A stretch of DNA of 64,000 bases from Glaciimonas sp. PAMC28666 (GCF_016917355.1 NZ_CP070304.1:4216001-4280000); one strand, 5' to 3'; shown: positions 50,366 to 61,650, counted from the first letter of the stretch. The notes: generated by a model not told the origin, from the letters alone. Translations and numbers: made by a program.

Positions 50366-50782
50366 ACCACCCCCTAAAAAATATATATAAATACATGGCA
50401 GAAACTCCCTTGGAGTCAAGGCCGATAGTCGCCGGGATCAATGCTCCTCGACGCCATATTTCAAACGCTAAACCAGGATTACAGCAAGTTGATCAGCATC
50501 TCCCTAATTTATTGCGCGGGGGGTTTTGTAGATTTATCAACTGTTGCAAAATATATATTATCCCTGTTTTAGCGATAAGTAGGGAAAATCGTAAAGACGG
50601 TGACATGATCGGAGCGAAGTGTCCCATCGTTGCCAGCCAAAATGACTATTTTTGAGGAGTATCTATCGTCAGAATCGGTGTGGACTAAACAACAATGATA
50701 ACCGTCTCATTGCCGGCGTCGTCATCTGCGCCTGGGGATGGGGTGCGGCGCGACGTCCGCCGGTGGCGACAATAATCGCATC
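50366..50782. other. Region upstream of parA
   Basis: 417 bp without a supported gene. The AT-rich TATATATA stretch just upstream of parA probably includes its promoter. Confidence 0.4.
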
Positions 50783-51010
50783 CGGATTAAGTTGCACGAC
50801 CAAAGCAGTGCGATCGGCGTGGCCGGTCTGCTGACCGGTCTCACCTTTGCACTTTTTTACAGTGCAGTCGCTGTACCGTTCAGTCGTTACGCCCATCGCT
50901 CGAATCGCCGTAATTTTATTGCCAGGTGTGGTGGTGCGTGGACCCCGAAGTTATGCGCACTTGGCATTGGCTCGCACAGGTGTTGCGGTTTATTCCTGCG
51001 GTGGAATGAA
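50783..51010 (+). pseudogene. Remnant of an MFS transporter gene
   Basis: One frame reads KLHDQSSAIGVAGLLTGLTF then ALFYSAVAVPFSRYAHRSNRR, a typical MFS helix 2 and the conserved loop 2-3. After about 50928 the similarity continues in another frame as GVVVRGPRSYAHLALARTGV, matching MFS helices 3-4. Start, first helix and the remaining eight or more helices are missing. It is therefore a short, frameshifted remnant, not a functional gene. Confidence 0.55.
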
Positions 51011-51346
51011 TGGGCGTTCGAGCTGATCGGCCAGGTCAGCCGGGATGAGGCGATCATTGATTTGGCTGTACTTGGGTTAATGATTTTTTTTGGAACAAAG
51101 CGAATTGTAATACACGCTCGGTGTACGTATTACGCTATTACGCTATCAAAACCAACAAAAATCGTCGACCACGGCCTTGTCTAACTCAATACAGTCTGAC
51201 TCAAAAAACGGTGGTTTTCTAATGACAAAGGCCCGGCGCTAAGTCGGGGCTTTGTATTGTTAAAAAACTGGTTTGCGTGCCCTGCAACTGACTCAGATAA
51301 GACCGCAATTGGGAAAATTGGAAAAAACTTCCCCCACCACGAAAAA
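51011..51346. other. Decayed sequence between the MFS remnant and tRNA-Lys
   Basis: No gene is supported. It contains one plus-strand hairpin (51227-51253), perhaps the former terminator of the transporter gene. Confidence 0.35.
51227..51253 (+). terminator. Probable terminator downstream of the MFS remnant
   Basis: AAAGGCCCGGC pairs with GTCGGGGCTTT (one mismatch and one wobble) around GCTAA, followed by a T-rich stretch. Confidence 0.5.
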
Positions 51347-51379
51347 TGAAAAGGCTCCCCCAATACCGCGGAGAGCCTT
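51347..51379 (-). terminator. Terminator of tRNA-Lys
   Basis: On the minus strand AAGGCTC and GAGCCTT pair around a C/G-rich loop, followed by TTTTC. It starts 9 bases after the encoded CCA end of the tRNA. Confidence 0.7.
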
Positions 51380-51387
51380 ATGTAGCT

Positions 51388-51463
51388 TGGTGGGGCGTGT
51401 GTGATTCGAACACACGACCTACGGATTAAGAGTCCGCTGCTCTACCAACTGAGCTAACGCCCC
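51388..51463 (-). tRNA. tRNA-Lys (anticodon CTT)
   Basis: The minus strand folds into a complete cloverleaf. The acceptor stem is GGGGCGT with ACGCCCC, the D-arm is AGCTCAGTTGGTAGAGC, and the anticodon loop CTCTTAA gives anticodon CTT. The T-arm contains GTTCGAATC, and the CCA end is encoded. It reads lysine AAG codons. Confidence 0.97.
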
Positions 51464-51694
51464 AAGAGGGGTCGAATTATATCCTCTGTTCAATAGTTCT
51501 GCCAGTGCTTCTCGTTTTTTCTCACCTGATTCCTTTTTAATTCCAGAATGAGCACGCGTATAAGCGGCTTGTAAACGCGCAGTTTTTGCTTCTTTCGCAG
51601 GGCGTTTGGGACCAATGTTTTTCTCAATTTTATCTGTGTAAATAAGAGCGTGCCACGCCCAGGCGGAATTTCATGGCTAGCGACGTATGAAGCC

Positions 51695-52306
51695 TCAACA
51701 CCCCAATCGAAATTGCTGCGTCCTGACCTGTTCTCGTCTCAATCGAAGCTGCTGTTGCGCCTGGCCTGAATTGCGTTCTTTCGACGCTGCGTCTATCGCG
51801 TTTATTTCTGATGCGAGAAATGGACATGGGTATTGGGGGTAGTTGACGGCTAATTCGTTGACGATGGCAGTTGCGCTTGGCTGCTGCATATCTGTTCTAA
51901 TTTTGGCTCGCGTATTTGCGATGGTTTGTGGATCAGGGCTGATAAATCCGCCGCTCGTTTCGCGCACGTTGATGGTCGTCGTTCTTTGCGTATCGGAGCA
52001 TTTTTGATCTGAGTAGTTGGCTTGATGGCTTGATCCACTGCTTAACTCGCACTTATATATCTGGCGTCGCTGATCGGCTTCGGTTGCTTGGGTTTGCGGA
52101 TGGTACGAGGAAGTATCTGTTTCCCGATTTTTCGGCATATCCAGATCGCGGTTATCGTTATTCGAATAGCTGCTGGATTCTTGTAATAACGGTGGTACTG
52201 TTTCTTGCACGGGAATCGTCGATCTCGACATTACCCAAAATAGGCTGGTGACGACGCCAACTGCTAATGCAAAACTGACTATCTTGCCGGTAAGGTCGCT
52301 GCGCAT
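51695..52306 (-). CDS. Membrane-anchored protein with DUF4124-like segment
   Basis: A 203-residue protein. One hydrophobic helix lies at residues 8-27 (IVSFALAVGVVTSLFWVMS) and serves as anchor or uncleaved signal. A low-complexity Ser/Asn/Gln linker follows, then a short Cys-pair segment IYKCELSSG with YSDQKCS that resembles DUF4124, and a Gln/Arg-rich C-terminal helix. No function is known. It lies upstream of tRNA-Lys in the same direction. Confidence 0.7.
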   Translation of the reverse strand: MRSDLTGKIVSFALAVGVVTSLFWVMSRSTIPVQETVPPLLQESSSYSNNDNRDLDMPKNRETDTSSYHPQTQATEADQRRQIYKCELSSGSSHQANYSDQKCSDTQRTTTINVRETSGGFISPDPQTIANTRAKIRTDMQQPSATAIVNELAVNYPQYPCPFLASEINAIDAASKERNSGQAQQQLRLRREQVRTQQFRLGC

Positions 52307-52715
52307 ATTCTGTGTTTGTCCTTTTAGTGATTCATATGTCGTTGATTTTATTATTTAGTTTTTATCTACCAGTACTAGTGGATATTTTTGTAATTTCCTT
52401 TGCGCAACATTTTGTATTTAAGCATAAATTTATCTGTTTTCGGGTATTGGTACGTACAAATTAATGTTCGATGAGGCAGAGCGTTTAAGCAGTTTCTTGT
52501 TGGTATTGGTAGAACCGCGCCATTTGTACCGGCCCATTATGCAAATAAATTGTTGCGTAAGATTCTGGCAGACCCTTCATCCTTCACCGCGTCTGCCTTT
52601 CCATGGCGCATCACCGCCGTATTTCAGCGCGAAAAAAATGAAAGTAAATTTTCTTTACATAAAAATGTTTTGAGAATATATTTACATCAGTTAATAATAA
52701 TGATGGGATATCCGG
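52307..52715. other. AT-rich intergenic region before the RpiR gene
   Basis: 409 bp without a supported gene, very AT-rich. It should hold the divergent promoters for the membrane protein gene and the RpiR-led peptide operon. I see no convincing -35/-10 pair. Confidence 0.45.
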
Positions 52716-53753
52716 GTGCAACTACACACTGCAAATGCATGGCAGCGCCATAGTGCTGTCGCTGAACGGATTGGCAAGGTTTATCCTGCGCTGTCGAAGG
52801 CGCATCGAAAGGCCGCCGATTATGTATTGGCGAATGTGTTCCGGGCGGCGACGATGACCATCGACGAATTGGCTGACGTTGTCGGTTTTTCTCTGGCGAC
52901 GGCGAATCGTTTTGCGCATGCGCTTGGGTTTGATGGCTATCCGGCGTTCCGGGCGGCGTTGGTGCTGGATTTTGCATCGTCGTTGGCACCGGTTGAAAAA
53001 TTGCGCGACCAGGTCGGGCGTGCTGCGACAAGCGCAGAGATTATGGCGAATGCGCTGACTGCGGATATTCAGAATCTGGAAGCGACCAGGCGTGCGCTGG
53101 TGCCGGAGCTGTGCGATCGTGCAGTGAGCATGATACTGAATGCGGATCGCATCTTTGTGCTGGGGTTTGGTGCCAGCGCGCATCTGGCCGGGATAACGGC
53201 GCATGCGTTGGAGCCTTATTGCCGCAACGTCATTTCGGTGGCAGGCCCGGGTGGCCCGTCGCAGACAGCGCGCCAGTTTTTTAAAATCGATCAACGTGAT
53301 TTGGTCATTGCGATGGCTTTTCCGCGTTATGTCACGGATACGATCACGCTGGCGACGTTGGCCAAGGAGCGCGGCGCGCAGCTGCTGGCGTTCACCGATG
53401 TCCCTACTTCCCCATTGGTGCCGCTGGCCGACGTGACATTGTATGCACAGACAGAGCGTTTATTGGCGCCGACCTCGGATGCGGCCGCGCTGGCGCTGAT
53501 TCAGGCGACCTGTGACGCGGTTGCACACCGAGCAGATCGCTCCGTGCATGCTGCATCAAAAATGACTGAGGTTGTACTTCCCTGGTTACATTATCCCGAC
53601 TGGCAGGAAAAGCCTGAGGCTAAACAAAGTAAACCGGCCGTCAAGTCGAAGTCTGACAACGGCAAGCCGTCTTTATCCAAGTCGACCATCAAAGCAGCCG
53701 CTGTCAAAGCGCCATCAACCAAATCCGTTGCAAAAAAGGCTGCGCTAACGTGA
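52716..53753 (+). CDS. RpiR/MurR-family transcriptional regulator
   Basis: It has 345 residues from a GTG start. The N-terminal HTH_6 domain (about 10-85) contains TMTIDELADVVGFSLATANR, and a SIS sugar-phosphate-binding domain follows (about 130-270, FVLGFGASAHLAG). The C-terminal 55 residues are a Lys/Ala/Ser-rich tail unusual for the family, perhaps an extra nucleic-acid contact. It is first in the iaaA-gsi operon (GTGA overlap with iaaA) and therefore the likely regulator. The ligand need not be a sugar. Confidence 0.9.
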   Translation: MQLHTANAWQRHSAVAERIGKVYPALSKAHRKAADYVLANVFRAATMTIDELADVVGFSLATANRFAHALGFDGYPAFRAALVLDFASSLAPVEKLRDQVGRAATSAEIMANALTADIQNLEATRRALVPELCDRAVSMILNADRIFVLGFGASAHLAGITAHALEPYCRNVISVAGPGGPSQTARQFFKIDQRDLVIAMAFPRYVTDTITLATLAKERGAQLLAFTDVPTSPLVPLADVTLYAQTERLLAPTSDAAALALIQATCDAVAHRADRSVHAASKMTEVVLPWLHYPDWQEKPEAKQSKPAVKSKSDNGKPSLSKSTIKAAAVKAPSTKSVAKKAALT

Positions 53754-54808
53754 CCACCTCTACTTCATCTTCCGGTAACACCGCCGCTGCGACTAGTGTT
53801 CATAGTGCGGATAGTCTGCACAGTTTAAATCGTGGTGCGATTGCGACGATTGCCATCCACGGCGGCGCAGGGACGATCTTGCGCAGCGCGATGAACACCG
53901 AGCAGGAACAGGCGTATCGCGACGCGTTGAGCGACATTCTTAAGGCCGCACAAAAAATGCTGGCGGATGGTGGCAGCGCGCTTGATGCCGTGACCAAGGC
54001 GGTCAGCATGCTGGAAGATTGTCCGTTGTTCAATGCCGGGAAAGGCGCTGTTTATAACAGCGCAGGAACGCATGAGCTGGATGCTGCGATCATGGATGGC
54101 GCAACGTTGGCGGCTGGCGCTGTCGCCAGTGTCGCGCATCTGCGTAACCCAATTCTGGCCGCGCGTGCTGTGATGGAGCACAGCGAGCACATTTTGTTAG
54201 TCGGTGCAGGTGCGGAAAATTTCGCGGCCGATAATGGCGTCGCTGTGGTGGATGCAGCCTATTTCCATACCGAGGCCCGCCATGCGCAATGGCTGCGTGC
54301 ACGTAAACAGGACGGCATGATGTTGCTGGATCATGATGCCACCAGCGAGGCCGCCGAGATTGCGCCTATCGATCCGGATAACAAATTTGGAACCGTGGGT
54401 GCGGTGGCGCTTGATGTGCACGGCAACCTTGCAGCGGCGACGTCGACCGGCGGAATTACGAATAAACGTGTAGGCCGGGTGGGCGATACGCCGCTGATCG
54501 GGGCGGGTTGTTACGCCAACAATCGGACCGCGGCTATTTCAGCTACTGGAACAGGGGAGGCCTTTATGCGGACCGTCGCTGCCTATGACATTTCTGCCCG
54601 GATGGAATATGCGGGATGTTCATTACACGACGCAGCCGAACAGGTTGTGATGACGTTGCTGCCGCGCTATAACGGGCGTGGTGGTTTGATTGCCATTGAC
54701 GCCCAGGGAAATGTGGCGTTCCCGTTTAATACCGAAGGCATGTATCGCGGGGTCGCCAGAGTGGGCAGCTCTGTGGTGACGGCCATCTATCAGTCAGATA
54801 GCTTATGA
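53750..54808 (+). CDS. iaaA: Isoaspartyl peptidase / L-asparaginase
   Basis: Ntn-hydrolase of 352 residues that cleaves beta-aspartyl (isoaspartyl) dipeptides and asparagine. It is made as a precursor that cuts itself before the catalytic Thr215 in [11 protein letters not shown]. The N-terminal subunit begins with [10 protein letters not shown], and the beta subunit has the [13 protein letters not shown] loop. The GTG start overlaps the rpiR stop; the first 30 residues are Ser/Thr-rich and not conserved. In E. coli iaaA also directly precedes gsiABCD, as here. Confidence 0.93.
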   Translation: MTTSTSSSGNTAAATSVHSADSLHSLNRGAIATIAIHGGAGTILRSAMNTEQEQAYRDALSDILKAAQKMLADGGSALDAVTKAVSMLEDCPLFNAGKGAVYNSAGTHELDAAIMDGATLAAGAVASVAHLRNPILAARAVMEHSEHILLVGAGAENFAADNGVAVVDAAYFHTEARHAQWLRARKQDGMMLLDHDATSEAAEIAPIDPDNKFGTVGAVALDVHGNLAAATSTGGITNKRVGRVGDTPLIGAGCYANNRTAAISATGTGEAFMRTVAAYDISARMEYAGCSLHDAAEQVVMTLLPRYNGRGGLIAIDAQGNVAFPFNTEGMYRGVARVGSSVVTAIYQSDSL

Positions 54809-56784
54809 GCGCCCCGACGTCAACCCCGATGGTGCCGGTTGCGCCTTTAGCCACGGGCACGGAAGGTTCTGCGAATGCTTTAGGAAATACCTCAGGTATT
54901 ACCCCGGTCAATACGCCAGGACGACGCGTACTGAGCGTCGATCAAATGGGTGTCAGTTTTGTTACTTCGGAGCGCACGGTAGAGGCGGTTCGCAAGCTGT
55001 CATTCCATATTGACGCTGGCGAAACGCTGGCCATCGTGGGTGAATCGGGTTCGGGCAAGTCGGTATCTTCTCAAGCGATCATGCGGCTGATCGATTATGG
55101 CGGCGGCAAAATTGCCGATACCAGTCGGATGGAGTTCCATCGTCGTAATGGAAGTGCGATTGATCTGGCGAAGGCCGATCAGACTACCATGCGGCACATC
55201 CGCGGTGCGGAAATTGCGATGATTTTCCAGGAACCGATGACGTCGCTCAATCCCGTATTTACGGTGGGCGAGCAAATTGCTGAATCGATCCGCTTGCATC
55301 AGGGTAAGGATTTTTCGGCCGCACGGGCCGAGGCATTGCGGATGCTGGAGATCGTGCGGATACCTGAGGCACGTCGTATTCTGGACCGCCATCCACATCA
55401 ATTATCCGGTGGTATGCGGCAACGGGTGATGATTGCGATGGCGCTGTCTTGCAAGCCATCGTTGTTGATTGCAGACGAGCCTACCACGGCGCTGGATGTG
55501 ACCATTCAGGCGCAGATATTGCAATTGATCCGTGCCTTGCAGGACGAAATGCAGATGGCCGTCATGTTCATCACGCACGATATGGGCGTTGTGGCAGAGA
55601 TCGCGGACCGAGTAGTTGTGATGCGGCAGGGCGAGAAGGTTGAAGAGGGTAATGTGCATGCCATCTTTGCAGCGCCGCAGCACCCCTACACTCGCGCGCT
55701 ATTGGCAGCGGTGCCGCGTCTCGGCGCGATGCACGGGACAGACCTGCCGGAACGGATTGCCATCGCCGGAGCTGTTCCACCGGTGACAGCGGAGTTGGCG
55801 GCTGAAGCCCACATTGTGCGCTCGCTGCGATCAATTCCAGGGGCTGATTCAACCCAGCAGCCGCTGCTGAAAGTTCGCAATCTGACGACACGCTTCGATA
55901 TAAAAAGCGGGATTTTCAGTCGCGTCAAACAGCGTGTGCATGCAGTCGAACAAATCAGTTTTGATCTTTATCCCGGCGAGACGCTGGCGCTGGTTGGCGA
56001 GTCGGGCTGCGGTAAATCAACGACTGGGCGTTCCTTGCTGCGTTTGGTGGATATCACGAGCGGAAGCGTTGAGTTCGGAGATCGCGATCTGGCAACATTG
56101 CCACGTTCTGAGTTGCGATCTTTGCGACGTGAAATACAATTTATTTTTCAAGACCCGTTTGCGTCCCTTGATCCACGCTTGACGGTCGGATATTCCATCA
56201 TGGAACCGCTGTTGGTACATGGGATGGCCGAGGGCGCACAGGAGCGGGTCGCCTATTTGTTGGAGCGCGTGGGTTTGTTGCCAGAGCATGCACAGCGCTA
56301 TCCGCACGAATTCTCGGGTGGACAGCGTCAACGTATTTGTATCGCCCGTGCTTTGGCGCTGAATCCCAAGATAGTGATTGCGGACGAGTCCGTATCGGCA
56401 TTGGATGTATCGATACAAGCGCAGATTGTGAACCTGCTGCTGGATTTGCAACAAGAATTAGGTATTTCATTTATCTTCATTTCGCATGACATGGCAGTGG
56501 TGGAGCGCGTCAGTCATCGGGTGGCGGTGATGTATCTGGGGCAAATTGTAGAGATCGGACCGCGGCGTGCGATCTTTGAAAATCCGCAACATCCTTATAC
56601 CCGCAAGCTGATGGCCGCGGTGCCGGTTGCTGATCCGACCCAACGTCATCGCAAGCGAGCGTTGCAACAGGACGAGATTCCAAGCCCGATTCGTGCCGTC
56701 GGCGATCTGCCTTTGGTGGAGCCGCTAAAGCAAGTGGGACCGGGACACTTTGTCGCCATGCACAAGGTAGGCGGTGCTTTTTAA
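54805..56784 (+). CDS. gsiA: Tandem ATP-binding protein of peptide/glutathione importer (GsiA-like)
   Basis: It has 659 residues and is a fusion of two ABC ATPase domains, the GsiA layout (E. coli 623). Domain 1 (about 48-300) has [16 protein letters not shown] and [12 protein letters not shown]. Domain 2 (about 350-600) has [16 protein letters not shown] and a Walker B ending in DESVSALD. An N-terminal Pro/Thr-rich tail of about 40 residues precedes domain 1. The ATG overlaps the iaaA stop (ATGA). It drives the importer encoded by the next three genes. Confidence 0.9.
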   Translation: MSAPTSTPMVPVAPLATGTEGSANALGNTSGITPVNTPGRRVLSVDQMGVSFVTSERTVEAVRKLSFHIDAGETLAIVGESGSGKSVSSQAIMRLIDYGGGKIADTSRMEFHRRNGSAIDLAKADQTTMRHIRGAEIAMIFQEPMTSLNPVFTVGEQIAESIRLHQGKDFSAARAEALRMLEIVRIPEARRILDRHPHQLSGGMRQRVMIAMALSCKPSLLIADEPTTALDVTIQAQILQLIRALQDEMQMAVMFITHDMGVVAEIADRVVVMRQGEKVEEGNVHAIFAAPQHPYTRALLAAVPRLGAMHGTDLPERIAIAGAVPPVTAELAAEAHIVRSLRSIPGADSTQQPLLKVRNLTTRFDIKSGIFSRVKQRVHAVEQISFDLYPGETLALVGESGCGKSTTGRSLLRLVDITSGSVEFGDRDLATLPRSELRSLRREIQFIFQDPFASLDPRLTVGYSIMEPLLVHGMAEGAQERVAYLLERVGLLPEHAQRYPHEFSGGQRQRICIARALALNPKIVIADESVSALDVSIQAQIVNLLLDLQQELGISFIFISHDMAVVERVSHRVAVMYLGQIVEIGPRRAIFENPQHPYTRKLMAAVPVADPTQRHRKRALQQDEIPSPIRAVGDLPLVEPLKQVGPGHFVAMHKVGGAF

Positions 56785-56896
56785 AGGGGAAGTCTTCGTC
56801 TTCAGGCAGTTTTCATTGTTCGTTTTTTCTTTAGTCATCACCTATTACGTCATTTGCCACATCATCTTCATTTACATCTGAACCAGGGGAAATAAC

Positions 56897-58465
56897 ATGC
56901 TTGCAGCGCGACATTTTTACGGAAAACCGATTGGTAAAGTTTTAGTTAGCACCGCAGTCGCACTGGCGGCGCAGCTTGCCGCTGGCCAGGCTTTTGCTGC
57001 CAAAGATGTCACGCTGGCGGTTGCGTCGACCTTTACTACCTTGGACCCATACGATAGCAACGATACGTTGTCGCAAGCGGTGATCAAGTCGTTTTACCAG
57101 GGTTTGTTTGGTTTCGATAAAGATCTGAAATTGGTGAATGTGCTGGCAGAAGGGTATGACGTCAGCAAGGATGGTCTGGTGTACACCATTCGTCTGCGCA
57201 AAAACGTAAAGTTTCAGGATGGAACCGATTTCAAGGCGGATGCAGTCAAAATGTCACTGGAGCGGGTGATTAATCCGGATAATAAATTAAAGCGCTTTAA
57301 CCTGTTCAACCGGATTGCGAAGGTCGATGTGGTCAATGACTACGAAGCGAAGATTACGTTAAAAGAGCCTTTCTCACCTTTTATTAATACACTGGCCCAT
57401 TCTTCTGCTGCGATGATTTCACCGACTGCGTTGAAGCAATACGGGAATAAAGAAATTGCTTTTCATCCGGTCGGTACTGGCCCTTTCAAATTTGTGGAAT
57501 GGAAACAGACGGATTACCTGAAGGTCAGCAAATTCGACGGGTATTGGAAAAAGGGCTATCCAAAGATTGATAGCATTACCTGGAAGCCGGTCATCGATAA
57601 CAATACCCGCAGTGCGATTATGCAAACCGGTGAGGCACAGTTTGCGTTTCCGCTGCCATATGAGCAAGCCGATTTGTTGAAGAGTAAAACCAATCTGGAC
57701 CTGATTTCGGCACCATCGATTGTGCAACGTTATATCTCGATGAACACGCAGCAAAAACCGTTTGATAATCCCAAAGTGCGCGAAGCAATCAACTACGCCA
57801 TCAATAAGCAAGCGTTGGTGAAAGTCGCATTTAACGGTTATGCCGTGCCGCAGGATGGCGTGTTGCCACAAGGCGTGGATTACGCGCTGAAAACCGGGCC
57901 GTGGCCGTACGATGTAAAAAAGGCTAAGCAACTGCTGACCGAAGCGGGTTATCCAAACGGGTTCGAAACCGAGTTGTGGTCAGCCTATAACCACACCACA
58001 GCGCAAAAGATCATTCAGTTCGTGCAACAACAGTTGGCGCAGGTTGGTATCAAGGTAAAGGTTATGGCTTTGGAAGCCGGCCAACGCGTGGAGAAAGTGG
58101 AAAGCGCCCCGAATCCAGCCACCGCACCGGTGCGGATGTATTACACAGGCTGGTCGTCGTCCACTGGCGAAGCGGATTGGGGCTTGCGTCCGTTGTTAGC
58201 ATCCGAATCTTTTCCGCCCAAATTGTTCAATACTGCGTATTACAAGAGCGCCAAGGTGGACGGTGACATCGCGAATGCACTCACAACCACCGATCGCGTG
58301 CAGAAGACGGCGTTATATAAAGATGCCCAAACGGAAATCTGGAAAGATGCGCCCTGGGCCTTTCTTGTGACCGAAAAGCTGTTGTACGCCCGTAGCAAGA
58401 ATCTGAAAGGCATGTATGTGATGCCTGACGGCTCGTTCAATTTCGACGAAATCGAATTGAAATAA
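56897..58465 (+). CDS. gsiB: Periplasmic peptide/glutathione-binding protein (GsiB-like)
   Basis: It has 522 residues (E. coli GsiB 512). The signal peptide ends near residue 34 at AGQAFA, then the SBP family 5 fold begins with [20 protein letters not shown] and continues with [14 protein letters not shown] and [19 protein letters not shown] precedes the ATG. It delivers small peptides to the membrane complex. The glutathione preference is inferred from the gene order only. Confidence 0.88.
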   Translation: MLAARHFYGKPIGKVLVSTAVALAAQLAAGQAFAAKDVTLAVASTFTTLDPYDSNDTLSQAVIKSFYQGLFGFDKDLKLVNVLAEGYDVSKDGLVYTIRLRKNVKFQDGTDFKADAVKMSLERVINPDNKLKRFNLFNRIAKVDVVNDYEAKITLKEPFSPFINTLAHSSAAMISPTALKQYGNKEIAFHPVGTGPFKFVEWKQTDYLKVSKFDGYWKKGYPKIDSITWKPVIDNNTRSAIMQTGEAQFAFPLPYEQADLLKSKTNLDLISAPSIVQRYISMNTQQKPFDNPKVREAINYAINKQALVKVAFNGYAVPQDGVLPQGVDYALKTGPWPYDVKKAKQLLTEAGYPNGFETELWSAYNHTTAQKIIQFVQQQLAQVGIKVKVMALEAGQRVEKVESAPNPATAPVRMYYTGWSSSTGEADWGLRPLLASESFPPKLFNTAYYKSAKVDGDIANALTTTDRVQKTALYKDAQTEIWKDAPWAFLVTEKLLYARSKNLKGMYVMPDGSFNFDEIELK

Positions 58466-58703
58466 ACGTCGTGAGCCGGGTGGAACTGAATGAAATGAAA
58501 CATCATCATTTGCTTTCATCCGGTGAATAAAACTCTGTAGGAAGATATCTGCGAGCCATCTCGCAATGGTCGTCAAACACTGCGGAACATTGCATACAGA
58601 GGTTGGAAGACCGGTTAACAATCGGTTGCAAGAGCGTTTATAGATAACTAATCCACGGTTGGCTCTGCAGAGACGGCAGATTCGCCATTTACCAGAACGC
58701 GCC

Positions 58704-59624
58704 ATGTTTCCTTATGTGTTAAAACGCCTGATAGGCCTGATACCGACCTTACTGATCGTTGCGGTCATGGTGTTTATGTTTGTGCATCTGCTGCCGGGTG
58801 ATCCTGCGCGGCTGGTGGCGGGGCCGGAGGCGGATCTCCAGACGGTGGAGATGATTCGCCACGATCTTGGTCTGGACAAGCCCATTCATAAGCAATTTTT
58901 GAATTATTTCGGTAACGCCTTGCGCGGTGACTTTGGAAATTCGCTCCGTACCAAGCGGCCTGTCAGCCAGGAGATCGCAGAACGGTTTTGGCCAACGTTT
59001 TGGCTTACCGTTACCAGCATGGTGTGGGCGGTAATCTTCGGCCTGTTTATTGGTATTGTGTCCGCCGTATGGCGCAATAAATGGCCTGATCGCCTGGGGA
59101 TGACATTGGCGGTGTCGGGGATTTCGTTTCCGGCGTTTGCGCTGGGGATGCTGTTAATGGAGTTGTTCTCAGTCAAGCTGGGCTGGTTACCGACCATCGG
59201 TGCCGATAGCTGGCGTCACTATATTTTACCGTCGCTGACCCTTGGCGCGGCAGTTGCAGCGGTGATGGCACGTTTTACCCGCGCCTCGTTTGTTGAAATA
59301 TTACAAGAAGACTTTGTCCGAACTGCCCGGGCTAAAGGGCTTTCTGAAACCGTTGTCGTTCTGAAGCATTGCTTACGTAATTCACTGATTCCTGTCGTCA
59401 CGATGATGGGTCTGCAATTTGGATTTTTGCTAGGCGGCTCGATCGTGGTGGAAATGGTCTTCAACTGGCCCGGTATGGGGCGACTGCTGATTGACGCAGT
59501 GGACATGCGTGACTATCCGGTGATTCAGGCTGAGATTTTATTGTTCTCGCTGGAATTTATCTTTATCAATTTGATTGTTGACGTTTTGTACGCCGTCATC
59601 AATCCGAGCATCCGTTACAAGTGA
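58704..59624 (+). CDS. gsiC: Peptide/glutathione importer permease (GsiC-like)
   Basis: The ATG at 58704 gives 306 residues, exactly the length of E. coli GsiC; an in-frame start 45 bases upstream adds a basic tail and is rejected. The first helix [19 protein letters not shown] is followed by [13 protein letters not shown] and the EAA loop with [12 protein letters not shown]. It belongs to the DppB family with six membrane segments expected. Its end is followed within 8 bases by the second permease gene. Confidence 0.9.
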   Translation: MFPYVLKRLIGLIPTLLIVAVMVFMFVHLLPGDPARLVAGPEADLQTVEMIRHDLGLDKPIHKQFLNYFGNALRGDFGNSLRTKRPVSQEIAERFWPTFWLTVTSMVWAVIFGLFIGIVSAVWRNKWPDRLGMTLAVSGISFPAFALGMLLMELFSVKLGWLPTIGADSWRHYILPSLTLGAAVAAVMARFTRASFVEILQEDFVRTARAKGLSETVVVLKHCLRNSLIPVVTMMGLQFGFLLGGSIVVEMVFNWPGMGRLLIDAVDMRDYPVIQAEILLFSLEFIFINLIVDVLYAVINPSIRYK

Positions 59625-59632
59625 GGCCTGCC

Positions 59633-60562
59633 GTGTCGAACCCATCCAGCGATCTTCCATCCGTCACCAGCGCCGCGATTGTGGCAGCGGTGCTGGCACC
59701 ATTGCCGACAACTATCCGTACGCCATGGAGTGAATTCTGGCGCAAGTTCAAGAAGCAGCATCTGGCCGTTGCAGCGGGTTGCTTTGTGTTGTTTCTGATT
59801 GTGTTGGCGATAGCGGCACCGTATCTGGTGCCCTACGACGCAGAAAATTATTTTGATTACGATGCGCTGAACGCCGGGCCGTCAATGGCGCATTGGTTCG
59901 GAGTTGATTCATTGGGGCGCGACATCTTTAGCCGCATATTGATGGGTACGCGGATTTCTCTGGCTGCCGGTTTTTCTTCAGTGGCGGTGGGCGCAATCGT
60001 GGGCACGTTCTTTGGTCTGATCGCCGGCTATTATGAAGGCTGGGCCGATCGCATCATTATGCGTATCTGCGATGTATTGTTTGCTTTCCCTGGAATTTTG
60101 CTGGCTATCGGTATTGTGGCGATTTTGGGTAGCGGCATGTCTAACGTCATCTTTGCGGTCGCCATTTTCAGCATTCCAACCTTTGCCCGACTGGTGCGCG
60201 GCAACACGCTGGTGTTGAAGCATCTGACCTTTATTGAGGCGGTGCGCAGCATCGGTGCGAATGACCGCACGATCATCTTGCGGCATATTTTCCCCGGCAC
60301 GGTATCAGCGGTGGTGGTGTATTTCACGATGCGTATCGGTACCTCGATTATCACCGCGGCCAGTCTGTCGTTTCTAGGCATGGGCGCGCAGCCGCCGATG
60401 CCGGAGTGGGGCGCGATGCTGAATGAAGCACGTGCCGACATGATGACGGCACCGCACATTGCGATTTTCCCTAGTCTGGCAATTTTCTTCACGGTGCTGG
60501 CTTTTAATTTGCTGGGGGATGTCTTGCGGGACGCATTAGACCCTAAGATTGATCGCCGCTGA
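59633..60562 (+). CDS. gsiD: Peptide/glutathione importer permease (GsiD-like)
   Basis: DppC-family permease. I choose the GTG at 59633 (309 residues) because GAGG lies 6 bases upstream; a GTG at 59621 that overlaps the gsiC stop would give 313 residues. The conserved periplasmic segment [18 protein letters not shown] and the EAA loop ([19 protein letters not shown]) are intact. The stop overlaps the next start (TGATG), so importer and peptidase are co-translated. Confidence 0.9.
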   Translation: MSNPSSDLPSVTSAAIVAAVLAPLPTTIRTPWSEFWRKFKKQHLAVAAGCFVLFLIVLAIAAPYLVPYDAENYFDYDALNAGPSMAHWFGVDSLGRDIFSRILMGTRISLAAGFSSVAVGAIVGTFFGLIAGYYEGWADRIIMRICDVLFAFPGILLAIGIVAILGSGMSNVIFAVAIFSIPTFARLVRGNTLVLKHLTFIEAVRSIGANDRTIILRHIFPGTVSAVVVYFTMRIGTSIITAASLSFLGMGAQPPMPEWGAMLNEARADMMTAPHIAIFPSLAIFFTVLAFNLLGDVLRDALDPKIDRR

Positions 60563-61635
60563 TGTTGATGGCTCCGATCATTGGTTCGCTTCCCGCCGGA
60601 CCTTCAAACTCTATCAGTGATGTAGCGGGCGTCACCGTTGGCCACGCTACGTTGATGCAAGGTTCGATACAAACTGGCGTTACCGTGATTCGCCCGCATG
60701 GCGGCGATCCGTTCCGTGACAAGGTGCCAGCCGCAACCGTGGTATTGAATGGCTTCGGCAAAAGTATGGGGCTGGTACAGGTGCAGGAACTGGGCGTGCT
60801 TGAGACGCCGATAGCATTGACCAACACCATGTCGGTTGGCACGGTTGCCACTGCGCAGATCCTTTCTGCGATGAAAGCTAATCCTGAAATAGGGCGCTCC
60901 GATCCGACGCTCAATCCATTGGTGTTTGAGTGCAATGACGGCTATTTGAATGATATTCAGGCGATGGCTGTTACCGCAGCACATTATCAACAAGCACTGG
61001 ACGACGCGGCGCCGCAATTTGCGCAAGGCGCAGTCGGTGCCGGTCGTGGCATGTCGTGCTTTGACTTGAAGGGCGGTATCGGGTCAGCATCGCGCTATGC
61101 CAAAATTAGCGGGGTTGATGGCCAGCAATATTGCGTCGGGGCGCTGGTCCTGGCAAATTTCGGCAAGCTGACCGATTTGACGCTGGCTGGCATCCGCATC
61201 GGCGATCAGCTGCACAGGCAAGACGCTACGCAAACAGGATCGCCGGAGAACGAACGTCCGGAAATGGGCTCGATTATTATGATCATTGCGACCGATGCGC
61301 CGCTGGATGCCCGTCAACTGGGTCGTCTGGCAAAGCGCTGCGGTATCGGTCTTGGCCGCACCGGATCTCACTACGGACACGGGAGCGGCGATATTGCGTT
61401 GGCGTTCTCGACGGCACAGACGATTTCGTATCGTCCGGATGGCGCTACCCAACAATTCTTCATGCTGCACGATAGCTTGCTTGATCCCTTATTTAAAGCC
61501 GTGGTTGAGAGCACTGAACAGGCAATTGTGAATGCGTTGTTTGCTGCTGAAACGGTGATTGGACGTGATGGTCATCGGCGTAGCGCATTGCGCGATGTGA
61601 CACTTTCTGGTGGCACCCCCGCCGATCTTATTTAA
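60562..61635 (+). CDS. DmpA/BapA-type aminopeptidase (P1 family)
   Basis: N-terminal nucleophile hydrolase of 357 residues. The self-cleavage and catalytic site is MGSIIMIIATDAPL with Ser237 as the new N-terminus, and the oxyanion region LVLANFG carries Asn199. Upstream blocks are ISDVAGVTVGHATL and GAGRGMSCFDLKGGIGSASR. DmpA enzymes release L- or D-amino acids and beta-amino acids from small peptides. In this operon it presumably hydrolyses imported peptides that ordinary peptidases cannot cut. Confidence 0.92.
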   Translation: MLMAPIIGSLPAGPSNSISDVAGVTVGHATLMQGSIQTGVTVIRPHGGDPFRDKVPAATVVLNGFGKSMGLVQVQELGVLETPIALTNTMSVGTVATAQILSAMKANPEIGRSDPTLNPLVFECNDGYLNDIQAMAVTAAHYQQALDDAAPQFAQGAVGAGRGMSCFDLKGGIGSASRYAKISGVDGQQYCVGALVLANFGKLTDLTLAGIRIGDQLHRQDATQTGSPENERPEMGSIIMIIATDAPLDARQLGRLAKRCGIGLGRTGSHYGHGSGDIALAFSTAQTISYRPDGATQQFFMLHDSLLDPLFKAVVESTEQAIVNALFAAETVIGRDGHRRSALRDVTLSGGTPADLI

Positions 61636-61650
61636 TTCAAAATTGACCCA

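Noticed and set aside
51388-51463. tRNA-Lys as attachment site of a genomic island
   Set aside because: No integrase gene is seen and I found no repeat of the tRNA 3' end in the window.
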